A stretch of DNA of 64,000 nucleotides from Porpolomopsis calyptriformis (lineage: Eukaryota; Basidiomycota; Agaricomycetes; Agaricales; Hygrophoraceae): NCBI GenBank assembly GCA_951640195.1, contig OX621171.1, positions 1,364,001-1,428,000 of the forward strand, read 5' to 3'. How positions within the stretch are numbered: the stretch's first letter is position 1; each line of letters begins with the position of its first letter. The notes under the pieces were generated by a model. It saw only the letters and a list, made by a program, of their open reading frames with translations, was not told where the DNA came from and did no database searches. Positions 11,654 to 22,155 of the stretch are shown here, piece by piece. Made by a program: the position numbers and the translations under genes.

Positions 11654-11841
11654 ATGCCGACCGCACTAAGAGCCTTGAGGCATGCCGACAAGCACACTTT
11701 GTATGCGCACTAAACCGAGCGCGACCGATAATTGCCTTAATCAGCAATCATTGGACCGGACATACCCAGTCCAGTGGTGGACTCACCCCAATTGGGGTAA
11801 TTAGAGGCACCAAAATGATGCCACAAGTCTAAGCGTGACTT

Positions 11842-11848
11842 GTATAAA
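11842..11848 (+). promoter_or_regulatory. TATA box before E6 ORF3
   Basis: TATAAAA lies 21 nt before ATG 11869 and 51 nt before ATG 11899 in the 216-bp gap between pol and ORF3. A start of transcription about 30 nt downstream would fall at or just after the first ATG, which favours the ATGs at 11893 or 11899. This points to a separate ORF3 mRNA. Confidence 0.5.
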
Positions 11849-11868
11849 AGCACAATAAACAAAAAACA

Positions 11869-14131
11869 ATGGTAGAAAATTTTCTACCCCATATGACGAT
11901 GTCGAATGAAAACAACACACCCACAAGCGTAAGAACAAGCCCCTGCCCTGTAGACCCGAGACCACTGGAAACAGTGGAAGACAACGGGGATCAGCTAATG
12001 GCTGGTCCCAACGAAGTCATCAGATCCCCGTGCCAGACATGGCGTAGGCCCTCTTCTGAAGGGGAGAGAGAGCACCGCTCTCGACAAAACACAAGTAACT
12101 CATCAGAGTTACCCCCAAAAACATGGGTGTGTAACAGCACCATCAATGTTGCGATACACTCCAGTCACCGGAGGTGTAAAGTCTGCAAAGACTATGTAAT
12201 GCATGTCATCGAAGACAGCATATACCAAGATGCCTTGGTGAAAGAGGCATTCAATGACTGCCACAAGGCACACCAAGAGGAACTCATCACAGAGATCCAA
12301 AACCTAACCGTCTCACTCAAGAAGGCTCAAGACGATGGTGATTACTATCGCGCTTGTTATGAACAAACTCAAGATGAGCTCTATCAAGCCAATCAGCTCA
12401 TAGCCAAGCTAAACAAGTCTAACAACACTAGTGAAGCCGAATTGCTAGGAAAGCGCAAGCGCTCCTGTACCAAGGGATCGCATTCGCGATCGCCAGAATA
12501 CACAAGGGCGGCTAGCCCTGTGACAAATACCCCCTCTGCCCAAGACAAGGGCAAGGGAAAAGAAACAGACAAGGAGGCTCGACGAAGAGCCGATATGGAA
12601 CACTTTGATCCGTACTCGGATGACGAGTTAGCAGGCTGTGGCCCGATGTTCGAAGACCTCGACAAGGAGGATAATGCATACATCAAGAGATGCTTTCCTC
12701 AAATCATTTGAGAGAATGAGGAACTGAAGGCTTGCCTTCAACCCACCTCGTATGTCGAGTTCCCAAACCTCCCAGATCCTGGAGTGAATAATCAATCTGG
12801 CCCTAGTGGCGAGATGATCAAGAAGTGCAAGAAGTGCTTGACCATTACTGCTTGGCCCAGCATCCCTGCTGGGGCCCATTACTCACCCGTTGACCAGACC
12901 ATCTGGGTTGGCACAAGCGCTGAAGCAGCGCGACGAAATGAAGCAATGGGATTACCCCCTCCACGTGGAACTCAATCTGCGGATGATCGCAGATGCCCAG
13001 TCAACGCGCGCCAATGGTGCGCTCTGTTCATTCAAGCCCAAGAATCGGGCAACAACAAGGCTCTCAAACTTGCGTGATCATTCGTCACAACAGCGCAGGC
13101 AACTCCTCAAGAGAGCAGAATGGACACTCAACGCATCACGTTAATTAATTGGAGAGTTCCCACCTGGGCTTCAGGTGATTCCACCGACGCACCTGTACAG
13201 GTGCCAACTTCTTCTGTGCCTGGATGGATTAACCCTCTCAGCCAACCGCCACGAGCTCCCCGGAAGAGTGGGCTTGTTGGTTCTACATAAACCGCTGTGC
13301 TGCGCACCCTGGAGTGCGCTTTGAATGAGATGGCAGCATTTCACTGCGAAGCCTCTGTGGGATGCTTTTGGTTAGTTGACACAAACCAAAGTCACCTAAA
13401 ACCCGTGCTCCTGCTGGATCATCTGACAGACGCTAACTAGATACGGTCGCAATACATCAGAGTGGTGGCCCGGCTGCTATCGCTCACTTGTGACAGGATT
13501 GAACCTGTCCATTGCGGAACCCACCAGAGAACCAGCCTGGTACTCTGGATCATCCAATGTCATGGAACAATCCCTCATTCCATTCTTCGCCAGACAAGGT
13601 GTTACATTTGAACAGGCAGATGATGCCTTTGTCTATGCCTTTCAATGGCTCGAGGACACCCTCCAGGGTAATGTCTCAGACTTATCCTCCCTTGAGACAT
13701 ATAGAGAGTCTGTGCGTACTATATTGGCAAGGAATGGCATTCCGTCATCACTTCATGATGGAAATGACACCTGGGTCCTGGACGGACGTCCTCGCCAATG
13801 TCCCCAGTCTCGTATCTCGTCTAATGATGAGTCTGTCACCCCATCCACAGGCTTTATCACCCAAGATGCATTTGATGCGTCTAACTCGTTTACTCGGCAT
13901 GGACTAACCATGTACACACTCGCCAAGCGTGGACCACCTCATAGCTAGGACTCATCCCACACTTCGCGATGCTGTTCACAGCGTGATTCACAAGACAGCG
14001 CTGCGCCACCAGGCAGCAATAGCGAGCAAGTTTCACTTGGCTCACCGATCCCCGAACCTGAGCCAGCTTCGCTTCAGGAACGTATTGAGAGTACGTCAGA
14101 GATACCTGATGTCCCAATGGACTACGGATGA
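11869..14131 (+). pseudogene. E6 ORF3, extra gene between pol and 3-prime LTR
   Basis: A long frame begins at ATG 11869 (or 11893/11899, MSNENNTPTS) and, with a few nonsense codons and one frameshift near 13500, runs to TGA 14129. That is about 740 codons. The first part has a Cys-bearing HRRCKVCKDYVMHV stretch, a long coiled coil (EIQNLTVSLKKAQDDGDYY), a basic KRKRS patch and an acidic patch. The middle has KKCKKCLTITAWPSIPAG and a NARQWCALFIQAQESGNNKA segment. From memory, that segment resembles repetitive hypothetical proteins of mushroom genomes. Stops at 12709 and 13075 are TGA, at 13288 TAA. It is not env-like: I see no signal peptide or membrane segment. Function unknown. Confidence 0.65.
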
Positions 14132-14239
14132 ATGTAGTTGTCGCCGCAGTTGTATTACTACGGCGTTTAGTTTCTGTTTCTATTAGTTCTTTCTATGTAG
14201 TATATAGATTTGGTTTATGTGTATTCTGCCTGGCTATCA

Positions 14240-14278
14240 GGCTTAACTTACCCCGGCAGTTAAGCCAAAGGGGGAGGA
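14240..14278 (+). promoter_or_regulatory. E6 stem-loop abutting polypurine tract
   Basis: GGCTTAACT at 14240-14248 pairs perfectly with AGTTAAGCC at 14258-14266 around a 9-nt loop. It is followed directly by the polypurine tract AAAGGGGGAGGA (14267-14278) and the LTR TG. The tract primes plus-strand DNA synthesis. The stem is an addition I do not know from described elements. Confidence 0.7.
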
Positions 14279-14473
14279 TGTAACAGATATGTTACATACA
14301 GCCACCGTGCTGTGTTTGTATGTATTTGTACTGGATACCTTAAGTACCAGTCACGCTTAGGTAAACAATAAGTTTACATCCCACTCCCGCTTATACTAGA
14401 TTGCCCCAATACATTGGTTCTGTGCATATCCTGGTATTGAGCAAAGTGTGATAACTTATCCCCAACCCTTACA
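14279..14473 (+). repeat. E6 3-prime LTR
   Basis: TGTAACAGATATG...CCCTTACA, 195 bp, directly after the polypurine tract. Differences from the 5-prime LTR are mainly transitions. Confidence 0.9.
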
Positions 14474-15291
14474 ATAACATATGTCAAAGGGCAACTGAAT
14501 AAAGTTGCCAATGCATTATCACATTAATATGAAAGTGATACATGGTATAACGCTCATCCTATGAATGACTACATAGATGTAGATATACATCTAGACCCTG
14601 AAAAAGACGATCTCCCTTGGGATTGTCTAAATGAAATTAGTACTAGAGCCATCGAAATGAAGGCTATCCAGGTCATTGAAGACATTCAATGACATCAAAG
14701 CAATCATCTCCTTGAAAGAGAAGAAGATAGAGATGCGCAAGTGGCAGCACTCACACTAGTTCCGATTCCAGAAACAGAACCGATGAAAAAATTAAGATCG
14801 TCCCCAGATGATCCAATAATATTCCAATCCCGTAAATGGGGAGAGAACTTGCGTGCTCGCATAGAGCATGATAAATTGCTGACAGTAGCGATTTGCAGAG
14901 GATACATATCTGATGCATTATTCAGCAAGGTTCTTGAAAACCCTAATCACTATAAGGCATTCACTGTCCATAAAGGCCTGATTTGGTCCAAGAATTTTGG
15001 GGGAGAGGAAGTACTATGTATCCCATCTGCAAAGATGGGACAAGAATCAATTTTCAGCCTGATCATTGATTAAGCACACTCAATAGTGGGCCATTTTGGT
15101 CCACAATGTACCGCCAACTATGTAAGACAATGGTACTAGTGGCCTAAGATATTTAGCCATGTTAAACAATTCTGCAAGTCATGTCAGACTTGTCAAACGT
15201 CGAAAGACGATATGCAGTACCCGACAGGACTGTTGCACTTATTACCCATACCCACAAAACTGTGGCAATCAATTGGAATGGACTTTATTGG
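14474..15291 (+). pseudogene. pol: Fragment of an E6-family pol (RNase H to integrase)
   Basis: The segment is colinear with E6 from 9773 to about 10592: the GQLNKVA block, the MKKLRSSPDDPIIFQSRKW region and the integrase zinc region (TCQTSKDDMQ). It has its own stops, for example TAA after SLIID. It begins exactly at the E6 3-prime LTR edge and ends within IGMDFIG, where R copy 2 begins. It belongs to a different copy from E6 itself. Confidence 0.85.
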
Positions 15292-16979
15292 TGTCATGAA
15301 ATTAGCGTTCACTCTCTTAAAATTCCGTTCTTTTCCTTTCTTTTCTATGCCTGTTCTCTTTGGAAGGGGGCTATCTTTATTGGCAGCAGAGACTACTTGT
15401 ACAAAAGGGGGAGTCCATGTCCAACTAACTATTTAAACTAGTCCGTCTTGGCAATCTCCTGCACCATACTGTCCCTCAAGAACTCTACAAAACTCGAGAC
15501 TACTTGACCATCTAATGCAGCCAACTTATTACCCCAATAGATTGCCCCATTGGTATCTCCACCAGAAGCCTGCAACTCAGCAGCCTTCCCCTCGACAAAA
15601 CCCATTGCTATCTTTCTCGCTTCCTCACCCAACCAATCATTAGTGGGACTCCATAACAAACTAGGAGGAATGTCTTCCTCCTCGATCTTGACATTGACGT
15701 TAGTCAATGATGACAAATCTTCTACTGAGGAATAAGGAGTCAATAAACATGAAGAGGGTGAGAGAGTTAAGAGCTTACCACTAGACAAAGCACTTGTTGG
15801 ACCAGGGGTCCAAGGACAGAAAGGGGGACTGGTAGCCCAGTCCTCAGGCTTAGCATCATCAAAGGGGAGGGGATGCCCCCAACGATCGGAACTCCAATCA
15901 ACCTGCTCCTCTAAAGGGAGCTGGGAAGTAGGGGGAGGGGCGTCATCATCCCAAGCTAAGAAAGGAAGGCCTATTATCAACAAACATAGACTAATAAAGA
16001 CAAAACAGATACATACCAAGCGGATCCTCCATCAAGCCACAAACATGCTGGATTGGCCAGCGAACATATGGACACTTTCTGACCTTATGCTTGCTACCGC
16101 AAGCAAAACAAGAGAAGGAGGACCAGCAGAGGTCGGCGCCGGAGGGGGTGCGCTGAAGGTAGTAGTGAAAAGAATCACAATCAAGGAAGACAGGAGCAGT
16201 GCGGTGCACCACTCTAGACTGCTTGAAGAATCGGACGTAGTGGCCTTGGTGGGAAGGAGTTATGATGATTGACAAGGATTGAACTGAAGCATAGGGATAC
16301 AACCCCACACCTTTTATATGCCCAGACACAAAGGGAGGACCAAAAAGAGCTTCCTCAGTCAAAGAAGAGAAACCCGATACGCCAGGCAAGAGATAGAAAC
16401 AACGGTGATCTCATAACCAGAAGAACAATAGAAACCAGTCATAAGACAACACAGCCTCATTCTGCGGAAGGCTATGCCCAATAGAATTGAGTCATCAGAA
16501 GCACACAGCCTTCTGCAGAATGACTAGGAACAATGGCAAACCTTAATTGAAGGCTGTGAACAATAGAAAATGGGGTGACTGCAGAGGCTGACTCATAGTG
16601 ACTCCTATTTTAGAAATACTATATAAACCCTGAGGGCGAAGCGGATCATCACTTCGTCCTCCTGTGAGATTACTTGTAGTAGCATGAACGCAATCAGAAT
16701 CATCAGACTTCTTTTCTATCAGCACAAGAAAAGGGAAACATAACTTGGAACTATTGGACCAACTGTTCATACCTATATTCCCTAAACTCTCAGCAGAGGC
16801 ATGAAACGGATTCAACCCACAAAATAACTTCTTTATAGAAGTCCAACTTAACTCTGAAGGAATCATTACTCTTTTTGAAGACATTCCTGTCAGAACCTTT
16901 TTCTATATCCTTCTAGACCTATTAAGCTCAAAGGCCTGCCTTGTGATCAATGAAAAAACTTGCAACTACAGTTGTGACA
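15292..16979 (-). mobile_element. Mobile unit R, copy 2 (inverted)
   Basis: Complete copy of R on the minus strand, 1688 bp, with TGTCA at one end and TGACA at the other. It interrupts the E6-family integrase after ATTGG, but the right side does not resume that integrase, so no target duplication is left. It contains a degenerate R gene, the TATA box, and an inverted repeat at 16459-16476/16502-16521 matching the one in copy 1. Confidence 0.85.
15438..16267 (-). pseudogene. R gene copy 2, start codon lost
   Basis: Same three exons as the intact gene at 31267-32093: exon 1 16017-16267, exon 2 15779-15955, exon 3 15438-15724. The introns are at 15956-16016 (61 nt) and 15725-15778 (54 nt), with GT-AG ends. 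The start ATG has become ATA (16265-16267). Intron 2 is a multiple of three without stops, so here it could be read through. In copy 1 it is 53 nt and must be spliced, so comparing the copies confirms the intron. The Cys/His motif CFACGSKHKVRKC is kept. Function unknown. Confidence 0.75.
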
Positions 16980-17113
16980 TGGACTTACCAACAGGCAGAA
17001 GAGGGACCTCACTGCAAAAGATCCGGTAGATCTTCCTGATATAACTGAGGCAGATGTGTAGAGTACTCCTGTATGCGGACTCAAATGCCTACATGAATTC
17101 AGCAAGAAAAGTT

Positions 17114-17712
17114 GTGTCTGGGGGACCCAAAACACAGTGGGACAGGAGCGTGTGAGTAGCCAAGCACGGGCAAGAAGAGGTGTCTGGATAATCCAAAACA
17201 CAGTGAGAGAAGAGGTGTGTCTGGATAATCCAAAACACGGTGGGAGAGGGAGAGAGAGGGGGATCGTGTCTGGATAATCCAGAACACGATGGTGGTGGTA
17301 AGAGTGATCAAGAACATGAGTTGTCGTGCCAAAGCAGCGTCAACAAAGTTTGGTCGCACAATAAAGCAGTGTCAAACAACTTACAACAACAAAGCAGCAT
17401 CAAACAAAGTCAGTTTGCACATCAAAACAATGCACCACCATCATCTTTTGGGATTCCCAGAGACGTCTCTTCCTCTGCATCTTTTGGATAATCCAGAGAT
17501 GCCTTCATATCCTTTTCTGTGTGTTTGTTGCTTTGTATATCGTTTCCCTCGCAACCTTGTACTCTCCTAGCATAAATGGACTGCCGAAATGCATTTGCAT
17601 TACCTATCTATTGTACCCCTTGTTCCTTTCCTGTGTTTTGGGTGACCTAGACACGCACTACCCAACTCCTTATCTTCCCACTTGTTCCCAGTGTTTTGGG
17701 TAGCCCAGACAC
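17114..17712. repeat. Eight copies of a 22-bp near-palindromic motif
   Basis: Forward copies of GTGTCTGGATAATCCAAAACAC type begin at 17114, 17180, 17217 and 17266. Inverted copies lie at 17444, 17481, 17633 and 17691. Each unit is itself roughly palindromic (GTGTyTGG...CCAAAACAC). Clustered subterminal motifs are typical of CACTA elements, where they bind transposition proteins. The region also carries several AAAGCAGyrTCAA units near 17330-17410. Confidence 0.75.
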
Positions 17713-17741
17713 CTCCCGGCCTACCCAACCCCGCTTATCTC

Positions 17742-20700
17742 ATGATGCCAAATTGCTTCTGCACATCATTTGGATGTGCCGAACGGGGAACTGATCCTGT
17801 AATGAATCAATCTCTTGGCACCCCTGTAGACGCTCGTACACTTAAGCTTCACTGGCTTGAAGATCAAGCAGCCCTTGCACGCAAGGCCCGTGTTGCCTCA
17901 GATCGTGCCGTCACTGCAGAACTGGATAATATCGCTTCCTACCTTTCTTTGGTCACCCTCGCAGATAAAGTCTCCAGTGCTTCCCAAGGTCCTAGCTGCA
18001 TATGGGCCAAAGCGAAGCCTGATCTCCAGGATATACAAAGTGCCTTCAACAATCACAATATCCCATCCTCTTCCCAGCAGTCTTCCTCGTCGTATCCACA
18101 GGATACTGTCAAAAATTCCAGCACTCCCTATAATGCATGCAAACGCATTCCTGATTCCTGTAGAAGCCACGTAGCGGATCTGCTTTGGCGTTTGTCAAGT
18201 CTTGACTCACTTGTAAAGGCCTTCGTGGATGAGACGACTACTGCTTTGGACCACTTGGAATATCCTTCGACAGATGCAGCCTACCCGCTCAATGGCCTTC
18301 ACCAAAGCGGCCTCTCCCTCGAAAGCGATCTTGATTCGATTGCGAGCAAAGAGGCATCGGTGACGGAGATGAAACATTCTATCTATGAACAGCTTCATGA
18401 TTCCATGAATGCCCTCGAGCTATCCAACCGCAAGTGGAAGCATTGCAAGGACCAAAGTCGAGCTTTGCAGCCTGGCATTAAATACAATACTGGTGAGCCT
18501 ATTGGCTTCGCTGTGAACCAAGAGGATGATACTAATTAATTTGCTTTTTGTAGGCCATCACTTCCAGCCCTTGCTGAGGGGCATTGATCCAGTGCTTCAG
18601 ATATCAATTTTCATAGTTGTAGCATGCAGCACTGTACTGGATATTGGAGCCCGAGGGTGCAGATTTATCTTCTCTATGCTGCAATATATTATCCAACTTA
18701 GCCTGATGTGAAACACCACTAAGTTGTCGCCTCGAGATCAGAAGCTCCTCAGTGATTTTCCAGTTGATATCCATTCCGCATCAGAACATCTTCACCTGGA
18801 TGGCAAAAGCACTATATATGCTGTTTGTCCAGACCCAAAATGTCATCAAACGTATGCGCCAATCTTCCAACACAACTCTCCAATCCCATCCTATCCAACT
18901 TGCTGCACTCATAAACAATTTCACGGCGGTAAGCATTGTAAGATGCAACTTCTTCGGCCACAGATCATATCAGGTGTCGAAATTCAAGTACCAATCAAGT
19001 ACCAATCAAGACATTTGTATCCTGGGACTTCAAAGACTGGATCGGCAGCCTGTTATCTCAGCCAGGTTATGAAAAGATGATGGATTCTGCTTGGGACACC
19101 AAGAACCTGGGCAACGGGTTGAAGATGCATGATATATTTGACGGGAATGTCCTTCAGAATTTCAAAGGTCCCAATGACAAGACACCCTTCAGCTCGGGTG
19201 GCGATGAAGCTCGCTACGCTTTCTTGTTATGTGTCAACTTCTTCAACCCTCTGACCAACAAACAAGGAGGTTAGAAAATGTCAGTGGGCATGATCTCCTT
19301 GCTCTGCCTGAATCTCCTGCCAGATATCAGGTACAAACCTGAAAACATGTTCCTAGCTGGTGTCATCCCAGGTCCACGTGAACCCCCTTTGGATGCCCTC
19401 AATCATTACCTCACCCCCCTAGTCAATGACCTCTTGGAGTTCTGGCAGCCGGGCGTACGATTCTCGCAAACACAGCAATGCCGGGATAGAAGATTGGTCC
19501 ACTGTGCCCTTGTTGCACTCGTTTGCGGCCTACCTGCTGCTTGTAAAACCGCTGGCTTCGCGGCCTGTTCTCACAATCACTTTTGTTCTATATGTCACTA
19601 TACTAGACATGAACATGGCTATGGAAATACTGAATATCATACATGGAGATGACGTACAAGAGAAGATTGCTATGCTGCTGCCAAAAAATACCAGAATGCA
19701 TCAGACGCTAAAGAACAGTTGATGGCATTCACTGAGTCTGGTGTGCGCTGGTCAGAACTACTTTGTCTACCTTACTTCGACCCTACACACTTCGTCATTC
19801 TTGACGCGATGCACAATCTCTTCTTGGGTCTGATCAAGGAACATTTTGATGGCATCCTTGGAATCCACCTTGACAAGGAGGAGGAGGAGAAAACTGTATT
19901 ACAAATCTCCTTTTCCAATAGCTGGGAAGCATTCTCGAAGAATGAACAGAAGAGTACAAAAAGCTACTCAAATGGCTCCGGTCACCCCTCAGTGCCAGCC
20001 TCACCACAAATTCAGGTCGTCTAGAATGGAAGAAAAAGTTTCTAACATTACATGAACGAGTACTCAGTTTCGCTTGCTCTGAACTGCATTGCGAACCCTC
20101 AATTGCAGGGCAATCATGGAAAACCAGGCTGAGAAAGGCTGACCTGGTTGATGCACTCATCACTTGGGTATGACTTTTGAATGATCCTTTCGCATTTCTA
20201 AGACTAATTAGTATTTATAGCGTGTTGCTCAACAGGAACAGGAGACTCATTTGGTGAGGCATGGCCATGTTCTCACGGTCGAGGAGTTGCAACAATTGCA
20301 GTCTGACATCGATGCTATGGTGACTCCCTCATGGTTGACATCAGTGCCCGTAAACCTGGGCTCCCCAAGCCATGGAAAGCTCAAGGCAGACCAGTGGCGT
20401 GTCCTTGGTACCATGTATCTTCCCATCTCCCTGGTCCAGCTCTGGGCTAAGGTGGAGTTGGGCAATAACTGGTTAGATAGGTGTGGTCAAATATTGGATG
20501 TTACAATGGCACTCCTTTCCGCAGTAGTTGTCACCTCTTCTCATGTCACTTCACCTGCGCATGCTGATTTGTACCTGCAATACATGCAAGCATACCTTGC
20601 AGGTATCAAGATGATTTTCCCCGATTATGAATTCCATCCTAATCATCATATGGCACTCCACCTCCACGAATATTTACTCCTCTTCAGCCCTGTTCATGCA

Positions 20701-21456
20701 TGGTGGACCTTTCCCTTTGAGAGGCTCATCGGTGTACTACAGCGGATCACTACCAATTATAGACCAGGAGAATTTGAAGAGACCATGTCTCACTCCTTCA
20801 CCAGATCTGCCAATCTGTGGGGCATTTTATCAAAGTCTAGTTGTCCACAGGCAATGAAACACTGCCAGCTGATGTTCCAGAAACTCCTGGACCCGCAAGT
20901 CCGCAACACACTTGTCACTGATATCCTTAGTTTATCTGCTGCAGCGCAGGACACAGAAGATGAAGCTGCGAATGATTCCAATGAATACAACTTGCACCCG
21001 ATGCCTCAGAGCGTACATCAGGCCCTGGGTACCTTCCTCAGAGTCACCCCGCCATGCCACGCTAATTTCCTATCTCATTTGACCATTGACGGTATCACAT
21101 ATGCAATATCATCAAAGCACCTTGGGAATAGTCAAGTTCTGATTGCCTCAGATGAAAGTGAGATGCCTGTCCCTGCCCAAATTGATTACATCTTGCAGTT
21201 GCGTGCCGCGAATACCGTCGAAACACTAATTGCTGTCCAGCGTTATGAACATGCTCAAGTTGCTTGTGACCCATTCCTTCGATACCCCATACTTCGGACT
21301 AGGATGTGGAGCACTCGACTCAAAGAGATCAAGATCATAACCACAAATGTGATCGACTCACATTTTGCTGCTTCTCACCTCTCATGGGAAGAGGTAGCGG
21401 TAACCGTGGTGATATCATTGTCACGGGTAAGTATATCCTTGTGCTTCAATGCCTGA
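17742..21456 (+). pseudogene. CACTA/Tnp2-type transposase, broken
   Basis: It starts MMPNCFCTSFGCAERGTDPV, a Cys-bearing N-terminus usual in fungal Tnp2-like transposases. A 61-nt intron at 18493-18553 joins KYNTG to HHFQPLLRGIDP; a second of 53 nt lies at 20168-20220. Conserved blocks follow: LSPRDQKLLSDFPVD, HLDGKSTIYAVCP, FFNPLTNKQGG, PENMFLAGVIPGPREPP, FDPTHFVILDAMHNLFLGL, PSWLTSVPVNLGSPSHGKLK and ADQWRVLGTMYLPISL. Breaks are TGA near 18709, an 11-bp tandem duplication near 18988-19009 (frameshift), TAG 19273, TGA 19650 and a frameshift near 19960. The protein would cut and join the transposon ends. The assignment rests on remembered family motifs. Confidence 0.85.
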
Positions 21457-21659
21457 GGCTAACAGATGCGTCTCATTCAGATATATTGAGCAGGAGTAGT
21501 CTACTTGTATTGTCTACTAAATTTTACAGTTCAGCTGTGTAAATTTGGCTGGACTATGGCCTACTTAATGTTCTTTCAATTGGTATATGTTGTGATCGTC
21601 ATTGATAAGAAAATCTGCGCGCGCTTGCTCGCATGCCTATCGTTCCAGACATCGCGTGC

Positions 21660-22030
21660 TGTAGTGCGCGATCGATCTTGTTGTGTGCAAAATCTTAGAT
21701 TTCCCACCAATTTTGCACCATGCAAAATGTTTGTACAATATTTATAATATTTCATGCTTGAAAAGTTTCAATATTTGCAGAAAATTGCATGCTGTAGAAC
21801 TTTTTGTTTTCCAGAAATGTAAAATTATAATAAAATGCTACATTTTCCCATCTTTTTGCAAGAATGCGAAACAAAACAATTTACAAAGAGCAAAATGTGA
21901 GTGACATTGAACATTTAAGACCGATTTTGCACAAAGCAGAATGAAAAAAATTGCAATAGACAAAATTTTTCACAAAATTTTAACAGGCTACCGACTATTC
22001 TGCATAAGATTTTGCATGTGGGAAAATAGT
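21660..22030. repeat. TTTTGCA/TGCAAAA-rich subterminal region
   Basis: At least seven TTTTGCA, TGCAAAAT or close variants in both orientations crowd this AT-rich 370 bp at the right side of the CACTA-like element. The pair CCGACTATT...AATAGTCGG (21991-22033) forms an inverted repeat. It looks like a subterminal repeat zone different in sequence from the left one. Confidence 0.5.
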
Positions 22031-22045
22031 CGGGTGCAAGGAGTG

Positions 22046-22155
22046 TGAAGGTTTTTCTGGGTCAGTCAGGTAAGTGGAGCTACCAATCCGGAGTAATTGT
22101 TGATAAAACGCCTATAGAAATTTCAAAAACCTAGGAACAACTGGACATCTTTGAT
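22046..22155 (-). pseudogene. pol: Short E1-family pol fragment
   Basis: It matches 35043-35155 of E1 (the RT connection region: GFRNFYRRFINNYSG... on the minus strand) with moderate divergence. It stops where the plus-strand E7 pol begins, so it is a stranded piece between two other elements. Confidence 0.7.

Larger units (their letters stand above)
4783..14473 (+). mobile_element. E6, full-length Ty3/gypsy element with third ORF
   Basis: Two near-identical LTRs of 194-195 bp (about six substitutions and one indel) bound a 9.3-kb interior. The order is leader hairpin, gag, zinc knuckle, protease, reverse transcriptase, RNase H, integrase, chromodomain-like tail, ORF3, stem-loop plus polypurine tract. 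From 5098 to about 11208 gag and pol stay in one frame, broken only by roughly 20 nonsense codons, mostly TGA. So the ancestral product was probably one gag-pol polyprotein. The flanks GAGGC and ATAAC do not match, and the right flank is another copy of the same family, so the ends have probably recombined. The element is dead as it stands. Confidence 0.9.
17064..22045 (+). mobile_element. CACTA-like DNA transposon, degenerate
   Basis: A Tnp2-type transposase gene lies between clusters of subterminal repeats. The left end (TACTCCTGTATGCGGACT at 17064) and the inverted right end (CACTCCTTGCACCCGACT, ending at 22045) are weakly alike, so these limits are tentative. The right flank from 22046 is an E1-family pol fragment. 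No clear 2-3 bp target duplication is seen. 16980-17063 is unassigned. Confidence 0.5.

Noticed and set aside
11869..14131. E6 ORF3 as an env-like gene
   Set aside because: No signal peptide, membrane segment or glycoprotein-like pattern is seen; the text is coiled coil, basic patch and Cys pairs.
15181..15441. Frame fusing integrase text to a hydrophobic stretch
   Set aside because: It crosses the exact junction between the E6-family fragment and R copy 2, so it is an accident of insertion.
15292..16979. R as a DNA transposon with long terminal inverted repeats
   Set aside because: Only about five terminal bases are inverted (TGTCA/TGACA); no longer TIR is present in copies 1 or 2.
17064..22045. 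Exact CACTA termini and target duplication
   Set aside because: End similarity is weak and no convincing 2-3 bp duplication was found, so the limits are given only as tentative.
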